52,247 bases of DNA from contig JAEXUD010000048.1 in the NCBI GenBank assembly GCA_023453025.1, forward strand, positions 1 to 52,247, written 5' to 3'. Shown piece by piece: positions 8,675 through 18,855 of the stretch. The position numbers were made by a program, and so were the translations under genes. The stretch comes from Bacillota bacterium. Its GTDB lineage: Bacteria > Bacillota > Clostridia > Tissierellales > Sedimentibacteraceae. The notes beneath the pieces are model-generated. The model made no database searches, was not told the DNA's origin, and was given only the letters and a program-made list of their open reading frames with translations. Position 1 is the first letter of the stretch. Each line of letters begins with the position of its first letter.

Positions 8675-8787
8675 TCTATATCATTTATTGGTGAAGTCTT
8701 ATCCCCTCGATAGAATTCGACTTCTTAAATTTACCATATCATTTATAATATTATAGTATTATATATAATTCAAATTTGGTGATTATA

Positions 8788-9156
8788 ATGAATTCCATTT
8801 TAAAAAAACTAACTTTAAATAAAAAACTAATATTGTTGTATGCATTAAACCTGTCGGATATTTTATTCAGTATACTCTTAATTAATTCAAAATGCTGCTT
8901 AGAAGCAAATCCTCTTATGTTGTCTTTGTTTAGCGAGCCAATGGCGGCTTTTCTATTTAAAGCAATCGTTCCGGGTTTGCTGCTGATACTTGTATATGCA
9001 ATATTTGAGTACAACCCTGACAAACAGTTCACTTTCTCTGTCGGTCTTATCAACTTCGCCATCATTTCATATGTTGCAGTTAACATTCTGCATGTAGTGA
9101 TAATAATTACCCATTTAGACCTTTTCTTGAAGGTATTTATAATACCGTTCTTATGA
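8788..9156 (+). CDS. Small DUF5658-like membrane protein
   Basis: A 122-aa hydrophobic protein with about three membrane segments: LILLYALNLSDILFSILLI, the stretch after EANPLM (FLFKAIVPGLLLILVYAIF) and LINFAIISYVAVNILHVVIII. The spacing of NLSD, a short loop and EANPLM matches DUF5658 proteins of unknown function. I prefer the ATG at 8788 to an in-frame TTG at 8776, although neither has a strong ribosome site. The last ten or so residues are read out of frame through the remnant of a DUF4143 ATPase gene that begins near 9122. The natural C-terminus has therefore probably been replaced, and the gene may itself be a truncated survivor. It is the only plus-strand gene in the first 37 kb. Confidence 0.6.
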   Translation: MNSILKKLTLNKKLILLYALNLSDILFSILLINSKCCLEANPLMLSLFSEPMAAFLFKAIVPGLLLILVYAIFEYNPDKQFTFSVGLINFAIISYVAVNILHVVIIITHLDLFLKVFIIPFL

Positions 9157-9479
9157 AAGATGTTATTGAACGAAATGAAACTGGGCTCTGTTAGAAAGCA
9201 TCATAAAATTCATCGCTTCTAATATCGGCAGTATAGTTTCCACAAAGGAAATCAGTGATTATCTCACTAGCAACGGCCGAAAAACAACCAGTGGCACCAT
9301 AGACAATTATCTAAAAATGCAGGAAAATGCTTTTATTCTATACAAGGCAAACCGTTATGATTTAAAAGGTAAAATGTTCCTAAAAACCCTTGAAAAATAT
9401 TACATTGTCGATATGGGTATCAAAAATCAATTAGCCGGTTCAACACATATCCTGATTCAAAATTTCATAACCATTAATC
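9122..9479 (+). pseudogene. Remnant of AAA/DUF4143 family ATPase gene
   Basis: Translation from 9126 gives LEGIYNTVLMKDVIERNETG, a hallmark stretch of AAA ATPases with a DUF4143 C-terminal domain. A frameshift near 9186 follows, and the next frame continues LLESIIKFIASNIGSIVS, then KTTSGTIDNYLKMQENAFIL and KYYIVDMGIKNQLAG. Both the N-terminal ATPase part and the C-terminal half are missing. The left break fuses the remnant out of frame to the DUF5658 gene, and the right end runs directly into the first CRISPR repeat at 9480. Intact members are about 400 aa, so less than a third remains. This marks the old end of the CRISPR array as a recombination or insertion junction. Confidence 0.75.
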
Positions 9480-12400
9480 ATTTCAATACATCCAATGTTA
9501 AGGTTCAACTAACAAGGCCATGAAAATGAACGGCTCCATCCTTAATTTCAATACATCCAATGTTAAGGTTCAACACTTCATTTTTTATTGATTTTTCAAT
9601 ATTTTAACCTATTTCAATACATCCAATGTTAAGGTTCAACTATGGAAAAAGTAATAAGAGATGCCGGAGGTTGTACATTTCAATACATCCAATGTTAAGG
9701 TTCAACCCTAACACAGAGGAATATATCAAACTGCTTAGAGAATTTCAATACATCCAATGTTAAGGTTCAACAGATATCACGTTCTATGGATATTATGCTA
9801 GCTTTAAATTTCAATACATCCAATGTTAAGGTTCAACGAATATAGCGGAGATGGCGAAATCAGAATTGATTTAATTTCAATACATCCAATGTTAAGGTTC
9901 AACTATCAATTGCCCCTTAGAAACTGTTTGTCCGACTTATTTCAATACATCCAATGTTAAGGTTCAACGTACTAAACCTATGAAAAGGCTTTGGATAAGC
10001 TCCAATTTCAATACATCCAATGTTAAGGTTCAACTTTGCACTATTTGTTTTTTTGCGTTTGTGGTGCTTAATTTCAATACATCCAATGTTAAGGTTCAAC
10101 TTATGACTTTAGATATTGTGCGTTTGCTTGTCGGATTTCAATACATCCAATGTTAAGGTTCAACAAAAATCAATAAAAAATATGAAAAGAGGTGTAAAAA
10201 ATTTCAATACATCCAATGTTAAGGTTCAACTCATTATCATTTAGCAGTTAGACTAAACGATGCTTATTTCAATACATCCAATGTTAAGGTTCAACTATAC
10301 CACTTATTTCCTGTGCTGCCCCAGCAATCTGATTTCAATACATCCAATGTTAAGGTTCAACTTGTAATCTGCTCTTCGGCCTTCTCAGCCTCATCCTATT
10401 TCAATACATCCAATGTTAAGGTTCAACTATGACACAAAAAGTAAAGTACATTACTTTAAAAAAATTTCAATACATCCAATGTTAAGGTTCAACGTTCATC
10501 ATTTGCTTAAATGCATAGTCAATTTTTGGATTTCAATACATCCAATGTTAAGGTTCAACGGTAGCGGTGTTTTAAAGACAAAAGAATTTATTATATTTCA
10601 ATACATCCAATGTTAAGGTTCAACCAGCACTACCTGTTACTGTTATTGTGTTACCTTCATTTCAATACATCCAATGTTAAGGTTCAACGGTCATAAACGG
10701 CGAATACACGCTCAATTTTATAGCCTATTTCAATACATCCAATGTTAAGGTTCAACTGAAGGTATATACGGCATAATTGCCAAAGAAAATAAATTTCAAT
10801 ACATCCAATGTTAAGGTTCAACTTACCTCGTTTAGCTGTTGACGGGATATTATGTGCATTTCAATACATCCAATGTTAAGGTTCAACCTTTTTTCAAAAT
10901 CTGCAATCAACTCCGAAAAGCGATTTCAATACATCCAATGTTAAGGTTCAACAGAGGGCAAAGCAGAACCTACAAGATGTGGAAAGTGATTTCAATACAT
11001 CCAATGTTAAGGTTCAACTAAATTATTAGTTCTATTCTTTTGTGTTTATTGTAATTTCAATACATCCAATGTTAAGGTTCAACGGAGAATTTGAAGAGGG
11101 TTCTATTATCATTTTTGAATTTCAATACATCCAATGTTAAGGTTCAACTACTTATACATATTTAAATTTAGATGGTTTTGTTGAATTTCAATACATCCAA
11201 TGTTAAGGTTCAACAAGCATAATCATCTGGTCGAAAGAATGTACAATATATTTCAATACATCCAATGTTAAGGTTCAACTTTAGGACAGCCTATAGCAGA
11301 CCTTAATAACAGCAATTTCAATACATCCAATGTTAAGGTTCAACACGTAACCATAGACGGTATAGACTTCAGGAAGATGAATTTCAATACATCCAATGTT
11401 AAGGTTCAACTAATAGCAGAAATAAAGAACGAAGGCAAAGCCAAATTTCAATACATCCAATGTTAAGGTTCAACGGCAGCCATGCAAATGGATTGGCTTA
11501 CGTACCTTTATTTCAATACATCCAATGTTAAGGTTCAACAGGCAAGTTTCAAAAGTCCAATAAAATCAAATTGCATTTCAATACATCCAATGTTAAGGTT
11601 CAACTTTAGATATAGATACATTTTTCCGTAATGTATTCAGATTTCAATACATCCAATGTTAAGGTTCAACTCAACTTACGTGGGGTAGTACTACTCCAGT
11701 TGAACGATTTCAATACATCCAATGTTAAGGTTCAACATGGGTACAATTTTTACTGCTGTGATAGGTTTCTTCGGATTTCAATACATCCAATGTTAAGGTT
11801 CAACCGGAGTTGTAGAAAAACAAATAAATATGGATGAAATATTTCAATACATCCAATGTTAAGGTTCAACATTTGATTCCTTAAGCTCATATAATCGTCT
11901 TGCAAATTTCAATACATCCAATGTTAAGGTTCAACTGAAATGACAGTTAAGCAAATTAAGGATATAAAATATTTCAATACATCCAATGTTAAGGTTCAAC
12001 ATATAGAACGTGCTTTTAAGTATAGGAGTGATGTTGATTTCAATACATCCAATGTTAAGGTTCAACTGTTTATCCTGCTGGTGTTACTCCTACATATCCT
12101 GAATTTCAATACATCCAATGTTAAGGTTCAACACAAATAATCATAATTATCATAACGGTCATAATCAATTTCAATACATCCAATGTTAAGGTTCAACACT
12201 GATTGGCAAACCGCATGGACAACCTTATATAAATTTCAATACATCCAATGTTAAGGTTCAACCTAGATAATAGTAAAGATGCTATGTACCCTACCTTATT
12301 TCAATACATCCAATGTTAAGGTTCAACGGTAATAAATATGATAAAATGTATATGTGGTCTTCCATTTCAATACATCCAATGTTAAGGTTCAACACCCTTA

Positions 12401-13445
12401 AATGATGTTATATCAACATCAATACAGTTATTTCAATACATCCAATGTTAAGGTTCAACTTTTTCATGAAGGTCAGCACATCTTCCTCTGCTAATTTCAA
12501 TACATCCAATGTTAAGGTTCAACGTCTATTTCTGTAGGTTATCAGCTTAAATATGATGAATTTCAATACATCCAATGTTAAGGTTCAACTAAATGCCCGG
12601 TATGCGGTAGATTAATAATTTATGGATTTCAATACATCCAATGTTAAGGTTCAACATGCTCTCCAAGAGGAACAGAATAATCAGCTTTCAATTTCAATAC
12701 ATCCAATGTTAAGGTTCAACTTATTTCAGAAAAAAAAGAGTTATGACTTCATACGAATTTCAATACATCCAATGTTAAGGTTCAACCTTATGTTTTTCGT
12801 GGTGTTCCAGAAGTATACGCTTATTTCAATACATCCAATGTTAAGGTTCAACTGTCTTGTTGCAAGGCTATTCCCTGCTGCTGATAATATTTCAATACAT
12901 CCAATGTTAAGGTTCAACTTCTTTGTTTGTTGTCATGCTTTGTGCTCCTAATTAATTTCAATACATCCAATGTTAAGGTTCAACTCATCAAAATTTTCAT
13001 CAACCCAATCTTTAATCACCATTTCAATACATCCAATGTTAAGGTTCAACTTTTTTTTCTTTGATATTTATAAACTAAATATTTTTATTTCAATACATCC
13101 AATGTTAAGGTTCAACCTAAATATTTTTTGATTCTAAAATCAAAATGTACTAATTTCAATACATCCAATGTTAAGGTTCAACTTTAATTAAATCTTCAAT
13201 CGTCCTAACTGGAACACCATTTCAATACATCCAATGTTAAGGTTCAACACTACAAAATGTAAAAACTTACAAAGAAATAATGGAATTTCAATACATCCAA
13301 TGTTAAGGTTCAACGAGCAGTTGAAGGAGTTAAATAGGTGGATTCCTGTATTTCAATACATCCAATGTTAAGGTTCAACATATTCAGTATCTACCTCTGG
13401 TATATGATAACCTTCATTTCAATACATCCAATGTTAAGGTTCAAC
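9480..13445 (-). CRISPR. Type I-B CRISPR array, 61 repeats / 60 spacers
   Basis: Sixty-one copies of a 30-bp repeat begin at 9480, 9545, 9611 and so on to 13416, with spacers of 34-38 bp (mostly 35-36). As far as I can read, all copies are identical, including the last ones at the distal end. On the minus strand the repeat begins GTTGAACCTTAACATTGG and ends ATGTATTGAAAT, which gives the 8-nt AUUGAAAU crRNA 5' handle typical of type I-B. That fixes transcription on the minus strand, the same as the cas genes, with the leader at 13446-13620 next to cas2. The newest spacers are therefore at the high-coordinate end. Adjacent spacers 13051-13086 and 13117-13152 overlap by 12 nt. I saw no spacer matching elsewhere in the window. 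Several short ORFs predicted here are only the repeat read in frame. Confidence 0.99.
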
Positions 13446-13473
13446 TACTGTATTTTAGCCGTTTATATTTCTC

Positions 13474-13502
13474 ATTATACTATGGAAACATTATAATCTC
13501 AA
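13474..13502 (-). promoter_or_regulatory. Promoter of the CRISPR array
   Basis: On the minus strand TTGAGA (13497-13502) and TATAAT (13474-13479) are separated by 17 bp, close to the housekeeping sigma-A consensus. The start would lie near 13467, about 22 nt before the first repeat. Confidence 0.8.
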
Positions 13503-13573
13503 TATTTCTTTTGTTATTTTCCAGTGATTTTGATTTTATCCTTTTTACATAATAAATGCGTGGCACTTACTGC

Positions 13574-13619
13574 TTTTCCAAGGTTATTTTGACATTAAAA
13601 GAATTTTGTCTTTGGAAAA
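13574..13619 (-). terminator. Inverted repeat after cas2
   Basis: TTTTCCAA and TTGGAAAA form an 8-bp stem enclosing about 30 nt, starting just after the cas2 stop. It could end the cas transcript or be a leader element for integration. There is no T-run, so termination is uncertain. Confidence 0.4.
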
Positions 13620-13620
13620 A

Positions 13621-13911
13621 TTAAAGGAACATGCTCTCACTGTTTTTGCTTAATCCTAATTCCTCTTCATCAAAGCTTCCCTTTCCCATGAACTTTATAA
13701 TGGTTACATAATCTTCTTCAGAATTTATAATGTTTTTTAACTCATTTTTTAATTTCAGTAAATTTGATGGAGTTATATTACCTCTAAAAATTGAGTTTTG
13801 ATGGTGAGAAAAATATTTCTTGCAAACCTTAAATACTTTTTGCACTCTCTTTTCATTTACGTCATACATCAAGAATGCATAGTTATAGTTATATTCCTTG
13901 GAACCCATCAA
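13621..13911 (-). CDS. cas2: CRISPR-associated endonuclease Cas2
   Basis: A 96-aa ferredoxin-fold protein that forms the Cas1-Cas2 integrase and acts as its central dimer. The beta-1 strand YAFLMYDVNEKRVQKVFKVC has the conserved Asp at its end, followed by KYFSHHQNSIFRGNIT, as in Cas2 proteins of type I-B loci. It starts ATGATG four bases inside the end of cas1 (translational coupling) and is the last gene of the cas operon before the leader. Length is normal for Cas2. Confidence 0.95.
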   Translation of the reverse strand: MMGSKEYNYNYAFLMYDVNEKRVQKVFKVCKKYFSHHQNSIFRGNITPSNLLKLKNELKNIINSEEDYVTIIKFMGKGSFDEEELGLSKNSESMFL

Positions 13912-14903
13912 ATCATCTCCTTTAAGTTGAATGGGTTAAATGGTTTGTCCTCCATAATATTTTTAATCAGCTTGTAGCAATCATATCTTATAGCTGTCTG
14001 ATATGTAATTTTTCTTTTTAATGTCTTGTGCATGAAAGCAGTATTTAATCTTATCTCTAATTCTTTTATAAATATATTTCTTCCCTCTTCATTTAATATG
14101 CAATAATTCAGCTTTTTATCAAAATGCTTGTCTGCTTTCAATATCTTTTTATTAACAAGTTCAAAAATTGTTTTATAAACTATGACCGGTTTAAATGCTT
14201 CACTTATATCCAATGCAAGTGAAAATCTCCCTTCCGAAGGACTGTGTAAATAGCTTATAGAAGGATTTAAATGGGTATTATATATTTCGGTAATTGTTTT
14301 TGTATATAGGATAGAATTTCCAAAGGATATTAAAGCATTTATTGGGTTATCCGGTGGACGGCGTACCCTTTTACTCATCCAAAATTCTTCTTGCAATATC
14401 ATGTTGAAGCAGCTGTAAAACCTCTTCCAAATATCTCCTTCAACAAATAAAAGTTCTTCAACTTTATTAGTTTTATTAATCATAGAAATGGAATCATTTT
14501 TAAGCCAATCCAAATATTCTTTAACTTCGTTTTTTCCATGCCTATAGTAATGATACATTAATTCGTGAATATTAAGGGCTATACTTTTCACAAAACATTT
14601 TGCTATATCCAATCTATCCGTTTTAAATTTATCCACTTGCTTTATGAGAAGTTTTCCGCTTATAAGATAATCCTTCGGATAAAATGTCCCTGAATATTGA
14701 TTATAATAATTGAAAAAGTGAATTACTATACCTGCCTTGCCAATAAAGTCAAGAAGTTTTGTATTAATTGAAATTTCATTCATACAATATATTTCTCTTG
14801 TATTTTCTATAGGAATATAGTTATTTCCCTTTTCATTTAAAAACACTAAGGAATTATCTTTTCTTTTTAATTCACCCATTGACATTATATATTTAGTCTT
14901 CAT
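13908..14903 (-). CDS. cas1: CRISPR-associated integrase Cas1
   Basis: A 331-aa Cas1 that catalyses spacer integration with Cas2. The metal-binding residues are visible: Glu in FVEGDIWKRFY, His in SYLHSPSEGRFSLALD and Asp in the following LDISEAFKP. The N-terminal beta domain (MKTKYIMSMGELKRKDNS) and the alpha-helical C-terminal domain are complete. Length matches type I-B Cas1 (about 330). It lies 16 bp after cas4 and overlaps cas2, the usual cas4-cas1-cas2 adaptation module. Confidence 0.97.
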   Translation of the reverse strand: MKTKYIMSMGELKRKDNSLVFLNEKGNNYIPIENTREIYCMNEISINTKLLDFIGKAGIVIHFFNYYNQYSGTFYPKDYLISGKLLIKQVDKFKTDRLDIAKCFVKSIALNIHELMYHYYRHGKNEVKEYLDWLKNDSISMINKTNKVEELLFVEGDIWKRFYSCFNMILQEEFWMSKRVRRPPDNPINALISFGNSILYTKTITEIYNTHLNPSISYLHSPSEGRFSLALDISEAFKPVIVYKTIFELVNKKILKADKHFDKKLNYCILNEEGRNIFIKELEIRLNTAFMHKTLKRKITYQTAIRYDCYKLIKNIMEDKPFNPFNLKEMI

Positions 14904-14919
14904 TTGTATTCATCCTTCC

Positions 14920-15411
14920 TTAAATATAGCAGTATTCATAATATGAACATTTTTTACATTTAGGCGCCTTCTCTACATCAGGGATATTGGAATCTTCAAT
15001 TAAATTTACAATATTTTCTATCAGGTGACATAATTTTTCTTCATCTTCTTCTGTTAGTTCAATTATTATAGTTTTCTTGCTTTGCTTATTTTTTTCATCG
15101 AAGACTAATTTCCCTTTTCTTTTTATTCCTTTATCCTTTAATATTTTTAGATAATACAGCAGCTGCCATTTACTCGCTTCTGTATCGGCATCCGATTTTT
15201 TTAGCTCTATAACATAATCATCTGTTAATTTATCTAACCTGATATTGTCTATGGCTATCTCGCTTTCTTTACCTTCATTTTTTATTTCATGCAATATTTT
15301 TCCTATATGAACATCTTCACTGTTGTTTTCAAAATTTAGTCTGTTTGCATGCAAATAGCACTGCCTTTTACAATGAAAATAATAGTTTATTAAGGTTCCG
15401 TTTATATTCAT
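14920..15411 (-). CDS. cas4: CRISPR-associated exonuclease Cas4
   Basis: A 163-aa RecB-type nuclease with an Fe-S cluster that trims prespacers and sets PAM and orientation during acquisition. The cluster ligands are one N-terminal cysteine (in NYYFHCKRQCYL) and the C-terminal group CKKCSYYEYC. The nuclease residues are in HIGKILHE, IDNIRLDKL and YVIELKKSD (the ExK of motif III). It starts at the ATG 15411 after AAGGAGCGG and is 54 bp after cas3. Length is typical of the short Cas4 of type I-B loci. Confidence 0.95.
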   Translation of the reverse strand: MNINGTLINYYFHCKRQCYLHANRLNFENNSEDVHIGKILHEIKNEGKESEIAIDNIRLDKLTDDYVIELKKSDADTEASKWQLLYYLKILKDKGIKRKGKLVFDEKNKQSKKTIIIELTEEDEEKLCHLIENIVNLIEDSNIPDVEKAPKCKKCSYYEYCYI

Positions 15412-15465
15412 AATTTATTTCCGCTCCTTGAATTTAAAATATAAACTCTGCAACATTGGTATTGC

Positions 15466-18111
15466 TTAATTATTTCTGTTAAATTTACCGTTGATTACAT
15501 ACTTGCTTCCATCTTCAATGTAAATCAAATCGCCTATTCTGTCATTATGTGTGAATAACAGTTCGTCTATCTCGTATGTAAAATAATCCATATCTTCGGC
15601 AATTTGTGATAATTCCACTTTTCTTCTTGCAAATGACATTTTTTTATCCATAAGTGTTTTACAATATCTGTCCCACACCTCTTTACCTTCAACTACTCGT
15701 CCATCTTGAAGCTTTATTGTAGTATTAATAAATAAAGTGTATTTTTTCTTATCTTCTATTAATTTCATATGCTTTTCTACTTCTTCGAACTTGAATTTTT
15801 GAAGTATGCTTTTTATAAAATTCTCCATGCCTCTTTCATTGTTTTTTTCTTTGATTTGCTCCAGAAATTCTATTACCTTTTCATAATACTTATCAAAGGC
15901 CTTAGTTCTTAATATTTCCATCATGCTCTCATCTTTTAGAGTAAGTTCATATAAATTTCTCACATCATCTCGATAAATATATCCTGCATCATCTAAATTA
16001 AAAAAATAAGCCAAGCCCTCTTCTTTGATACAAGACCTGTTAATCCTTCCTAAGAATTGTTCTTCACTGTCAATTATAGATATATCTTTGAACCCTATAT
16101 CCATATCTATATCTGCTCCTGCTTCGATAACCTGAGTGGCGATAAGAATCACATTTTTCTTGTTTTCATTTAATATATTTATTATTCTCTTTTTTTCAAA
16201 TCTGCTGTCATCACCTGTAATAAGCAGAACTTCTGCATCTAAATTCTGTTCCTTTACTATATTGCAAAAATCATCATAAAACTTTACAGCTGTATTTCTA
16301 AATATAAATTCAACAAGAATTTTATTGTGTAAGATAGGATGATTTTTAAGCCTTTTGTGTTCAGAAATAATTCTATCTGTCAGTTCTTCTTGGATTTCAT
16401 TCACATCATATTTCAATAGTGAAAAGTCAAGCTTTACTCTGTCTTTGAATAATTTATTTAAGTAGTATTTTTCTCTGTCATCTATAAGTCTACAAAACTT
16501 TTCTTTATCATAGCTTAGCATAGATAAATCTGGCAGTGTTGCGGACATTATTATTATTTTGATGTTCATAATTTTTGCATATGCCTTTAAAAAGAATATT
16601 ATTTCCTTCCAAATAATATTCTTATAGCTTTGGATTTCATCCATTACAACAACGCTGTTAGCCATATGCATCAGAGGAAAAACTGATTCTCTGTCTGTAC
16701 CAAACAAAATATTAAAAAATTTAATGTGAGTTGTAATATTTATTGGATAATGAATAAACTGTCTTGCAAGTAAGGATTTTTCGTAATCAACTATATTTTT
16801 TTCATTAATTGGTATGATAGATTTATCCTTTGAATTTTGAGATTCAAATTCACTTTTATCATAGGTTTTTATAGATGTTACTGAATTTAAAACGGCTATG
16901 TCATTTATTATTTTTGTGTCATTGTTAAATGCTTTAAATAAAGAATCCTTAGTTTGTTCTACCAAAGTATTGAATGGAAAGACATAAAAAATTTTATTTA
17001 ATTCCTTATGTTTTTTTAGTAATTTCATTGATAAATTAATAGCGCTGTTAGTTTTACCGCTGCCTGTAGGAGATTCAAAGAAAAATATATGATTATCGCA
17101 GTTTTCAAGTAAATTTTTTTCACTTTCAATATATATTTCAGTTCTTAATTGGTTGATATCATTTTTTTCATAAATTAAATTTCTTTTACCTTCTTTATAT
17201 CTCTTGATCTGTTTATTTACTTCTGTTTTTTCAAAAGTTTTAATATATTTATCAATATCATTAATTGTTCCGAAATCCTTTACTTCTCTTTGATTTTTAA
17301 AATCAGAAGTGGCATAAAAATCACATGTAACTATCATAGAAAACACAAATCTTGAATAAATAATCAATGCTGCTGTCAAATCCAAACAATCCTTATTTCC
17401 TTTAAAGCAGCTATAAAAAGAATTATTTTCAAGAAGTTTCTTGCTTATTCCAAACTTATCATTTATGCAGTTAAAAAACTCTTCTTTTTCTTTTCCTTTT
17501 GACATATACTCCAATTTGTCTTTAAATTTATTTATAAAATTTGATATATCTTCTAAATATCCATGATGTTTACTTATGGCGTAGCTGTTACTTATGAGGA
17601 TTGCATAAAGCATGTTGAATTCATCGCTGTTTATTGTTTTATGCAGCTTTCCGAGCTTCCTGCCGTAATAATCGAAATAAATGACAGAAGATGAAAATGA
17701 ATGGTTTGAATCCTGGTTTCTTCCAATATTCTTTTCAAAGAAATTATTGTTCATTTTTACAAGCTGGAATTTAGGATTTGATTTTCCTAAATCGTGACCG
17801 TAAACAGAATTGTATAGCATTTCTTTGTACAAAAGTTTAGCTTCCTTACTACAATCATGCAGAATAATTTTTTCAAAATTTGTAAAAGCATTATACAAAT
17901 TCTTTTCGTCTGATATCTTATTCAGATACCGCACACATAAATCCATATGCTCTTCTAACAGCTCTTTTCTATTCTCTTCTGTATCTACATGAGCATATAT
18001 ATTATCTGTATCTTTAATAATTTCTTTATATTTCAGTCTTTCAACGCCTTCAAAATATTTCTCTTTCATCTTCTGTTTCAACCCCTTAGAAAAAGTATAA
18101 ATATTTGTCAT
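15466..18111 (-). CDS. cas3: CRISPR-associated helicase-nuclease Cas3
   Basis: An 881-aa fused HD nuclease and superfamily-2 helicase that shreds DNA after Cascade opens an R-loop. The HD domain shows YGHDLGKSNPKFQ at about 104-116 and NHSFSSSV near 136. The helicase has Walker A TGSGKT at about 349-354, Walker B DEIQ at about 491-494, motif III SATLPD, and motifs V/VI QVIEAGADID and EQFLGRINR. All key residues are present, so it should be active. The longest frame overlaps cas5 by 26 bp and its ATG has AGGA only three bases upstream. An ATG at 18069, 12 nt after AAGGGG and beyond the cas5 stop, is an equally likely start. It is the fifth gene of the operon. Confidence 0.95.
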   Translation of the reverse strand: MTNIYTFSKGLKQKMKEKYFEGVERLKYKEIIKDTDNIYAHVDTEENRKELLEEHMDLCVRYLNKISDEKNLYNAFTNFEKIILHDCSKEAKLLYKEMLYNSVYGHDLGKSNPKFQLVKMNNNFFEKNIGRNQDSNHSFSSSVIYFDYYGRKLGKLHKTINSDEFNMLYAILISNSYAISKHHGYLEDISNFINKFKDKLEYMSKGKEKEEFFNCINDKFGISKKLLENNSFYSCFKGNKDCLDLTAALIIYSRFVFSMIVTCDFYATSDFKNQREVKDFGTINDIDKYIKTFEKTEVNKQIKRYKEGKRNLIYEKNDINQLRTEIYIESEKNLLENCDNHIFFFESPTGSGKTNSAINLSMKLLKKHKELNKIFYVFPFNTLVEQTKDSLFKAFNNDTKIINDIAVLNSVTSIKTYDKSEFESQNSKDKSIIPINEKNIVDYEKSLLARQFIHYPINITTHIKFFNILFGTDRESVFPLMHMANSVVVMDEIQSYKNIIWKEIIFFLKAYAKIMNIKIIIMSATLPDLSMLSYDKEKFCRLIDDREKYYLNKLFKDRVKLDFSLLKYDVNEIQEELTDRIISEHKRLKNHPILHNKILVEFIFRNTAVKFYDDFCNIVKEQNLDAEVLLITGDDSRFEKKRIINILNENKKNVILIATQVIEAGADIDMDIGFKDISIIDSEEQFLGRINRSCIKEEGLAYFFNLDDAGYIYRDDVRNLYELTLKDESMMEILRTKAFDKYYEKVIEFLEQIKEKNNERGMENFIKSILQKFKFEEVEKHMKLIEDKKKYTLFINTTIKLQDGRVVEGKEVWDRYCKTLMDKKMSFARRKVELSQIAEDMDYFTYEIDELLFTHNDRIGDLIYIEDGSKYVINGKFNRNN

Positions 18112-18853
18112 TCATCCTATAAATAGTTTCGTTATCTTTTGATTTTACAGTCATGTTTGTCTGAGCAAAGGTCTCTTTTAAATACTGGTTAGCTTGCGGC
18201 TCTAACTCTAAAGGTAATTGCTCCTCGTACTTCCATTTTATTATTTCTTCATAGTCAATATCTTCTTCATAGTCAATATCTTCTTCATTGGTTATAACAA
18301 AGTTCTTCTTCAAAAATAGACTATCTACTTTTTTTATGTTTTCAGGATTAATTATCTTTATATCTTCACTAGTTATTATTTGAACATCAGATATATTTGC
18401 ATAATGGTCATTTTTCCCAAGATACGGAATGTATTTAAAGCTGTAGTTTGTAAAGCTTTCTTCAATTTGATGATAAATTTCTTCATTTTCAAGCAATATA
18501 TAAATAGCCCATCTTGGTTTTTCAAGCCACTGTTCTTTAACTATTAAATTTCCGCCCTCTTCTTTTGATGCATATCCGACAGAATTGTTAAAGACCTGAA
18601 TTTTCTTTGCAATTACACCATTTTCATTTTCTGGCAGTATTGAAACCTTTATATTCCTCAATTTTTCATAAAACTGAGGATATGTTTCTTCTTTTTCCTG
18701 AAATCCATACCCAGACAATCCTAAAACCGCTCCTATTATACCCAGCAGTGCTACCTTGTGAATATTTCCATAAGTAAAATAAACATATGAATTAACATCC
18801 GGCTTTTTAAAGAACGCTGTATCTCCGCTTAATTTAAATTTCAGAGCCTTCAT
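18086..18853 (-). CDS. cas5: Cascade subunit Cas5 (type I-B)
   Basis: A 255-aa RAMP-fold protein that caps the 5' handle of the crRNA in the type I-B Cascade. The N-terminus MKALKFKLSGDTAFFKKPDVN followed by HKVALLGIIGAVLGLSGYG is the characteristic Cas5 beginning, and SVGYASKEEGGNLIVKEQ lies in the middle. A short tandem duplication, EEDIDYEEDIDYEE, is visible near residues 203-216 (direct repeat in the DNA around 18247-18288), so this part may vary in length between strains. It begins two bases after the cas7 stop and ends inside the start of cas3. Confidence 0.93.
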   Translation of the reverse strand: MKALKFKLSGDTAFFKKPDVNSYVYFTYGNIHKVALLGIIGAVLGLSGYGFQEKEETYPQFYEKLRNIKVSILPENENGVIAKKIQVFNNSVGYASKEEGGNLIVKEQWLEKPRWAIYILLENEEIYHQIEESFTNYSFKYIPYLGKNDHYANISDVQIITSEDIKIINPENIKKVDSLFLKKNFVITNEEDIDYEEDIDYEEIIKWKYEEQLPLELEPQANQYLKETFAQTNMTVKSKDNETIYRMNDKYLYFF

Positions 18854-18855
18854 AG

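Larger units (their letters stand above)
13446..13620 (-). other. CRISPR leader
   Basis: The 175-bp AT-rich stretch between the cas2 stop and the first (leader-proximal) repeat. It contains a promoter at 13474-13502 and an inverted repeat at 13574-13619. Position, strand and A/T-richness fit the leader where new spacers are inserted. No ORF is present. Confidence 0.8.

Noticed and set aside
8692..8727. GAAGTC/GACTTC inverted repeat before the DUF5658 gene
   Set aside because: Six-base arms with a long loop; not convincing as a terminator or operator.
9917..12951. Several ORFs of 60-109 codons inside the CRISPR array
   Set aside because: They repeat the same peptide (ISIHPMLRFN or NTSNVKVQ) because they are the CRISPR repeat translated; not genes.
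13446..13620. tracrRNA-like or second small RNA in the leader
   Set aside because: No anti-repeat sequence is visible; type I-B does not need one.
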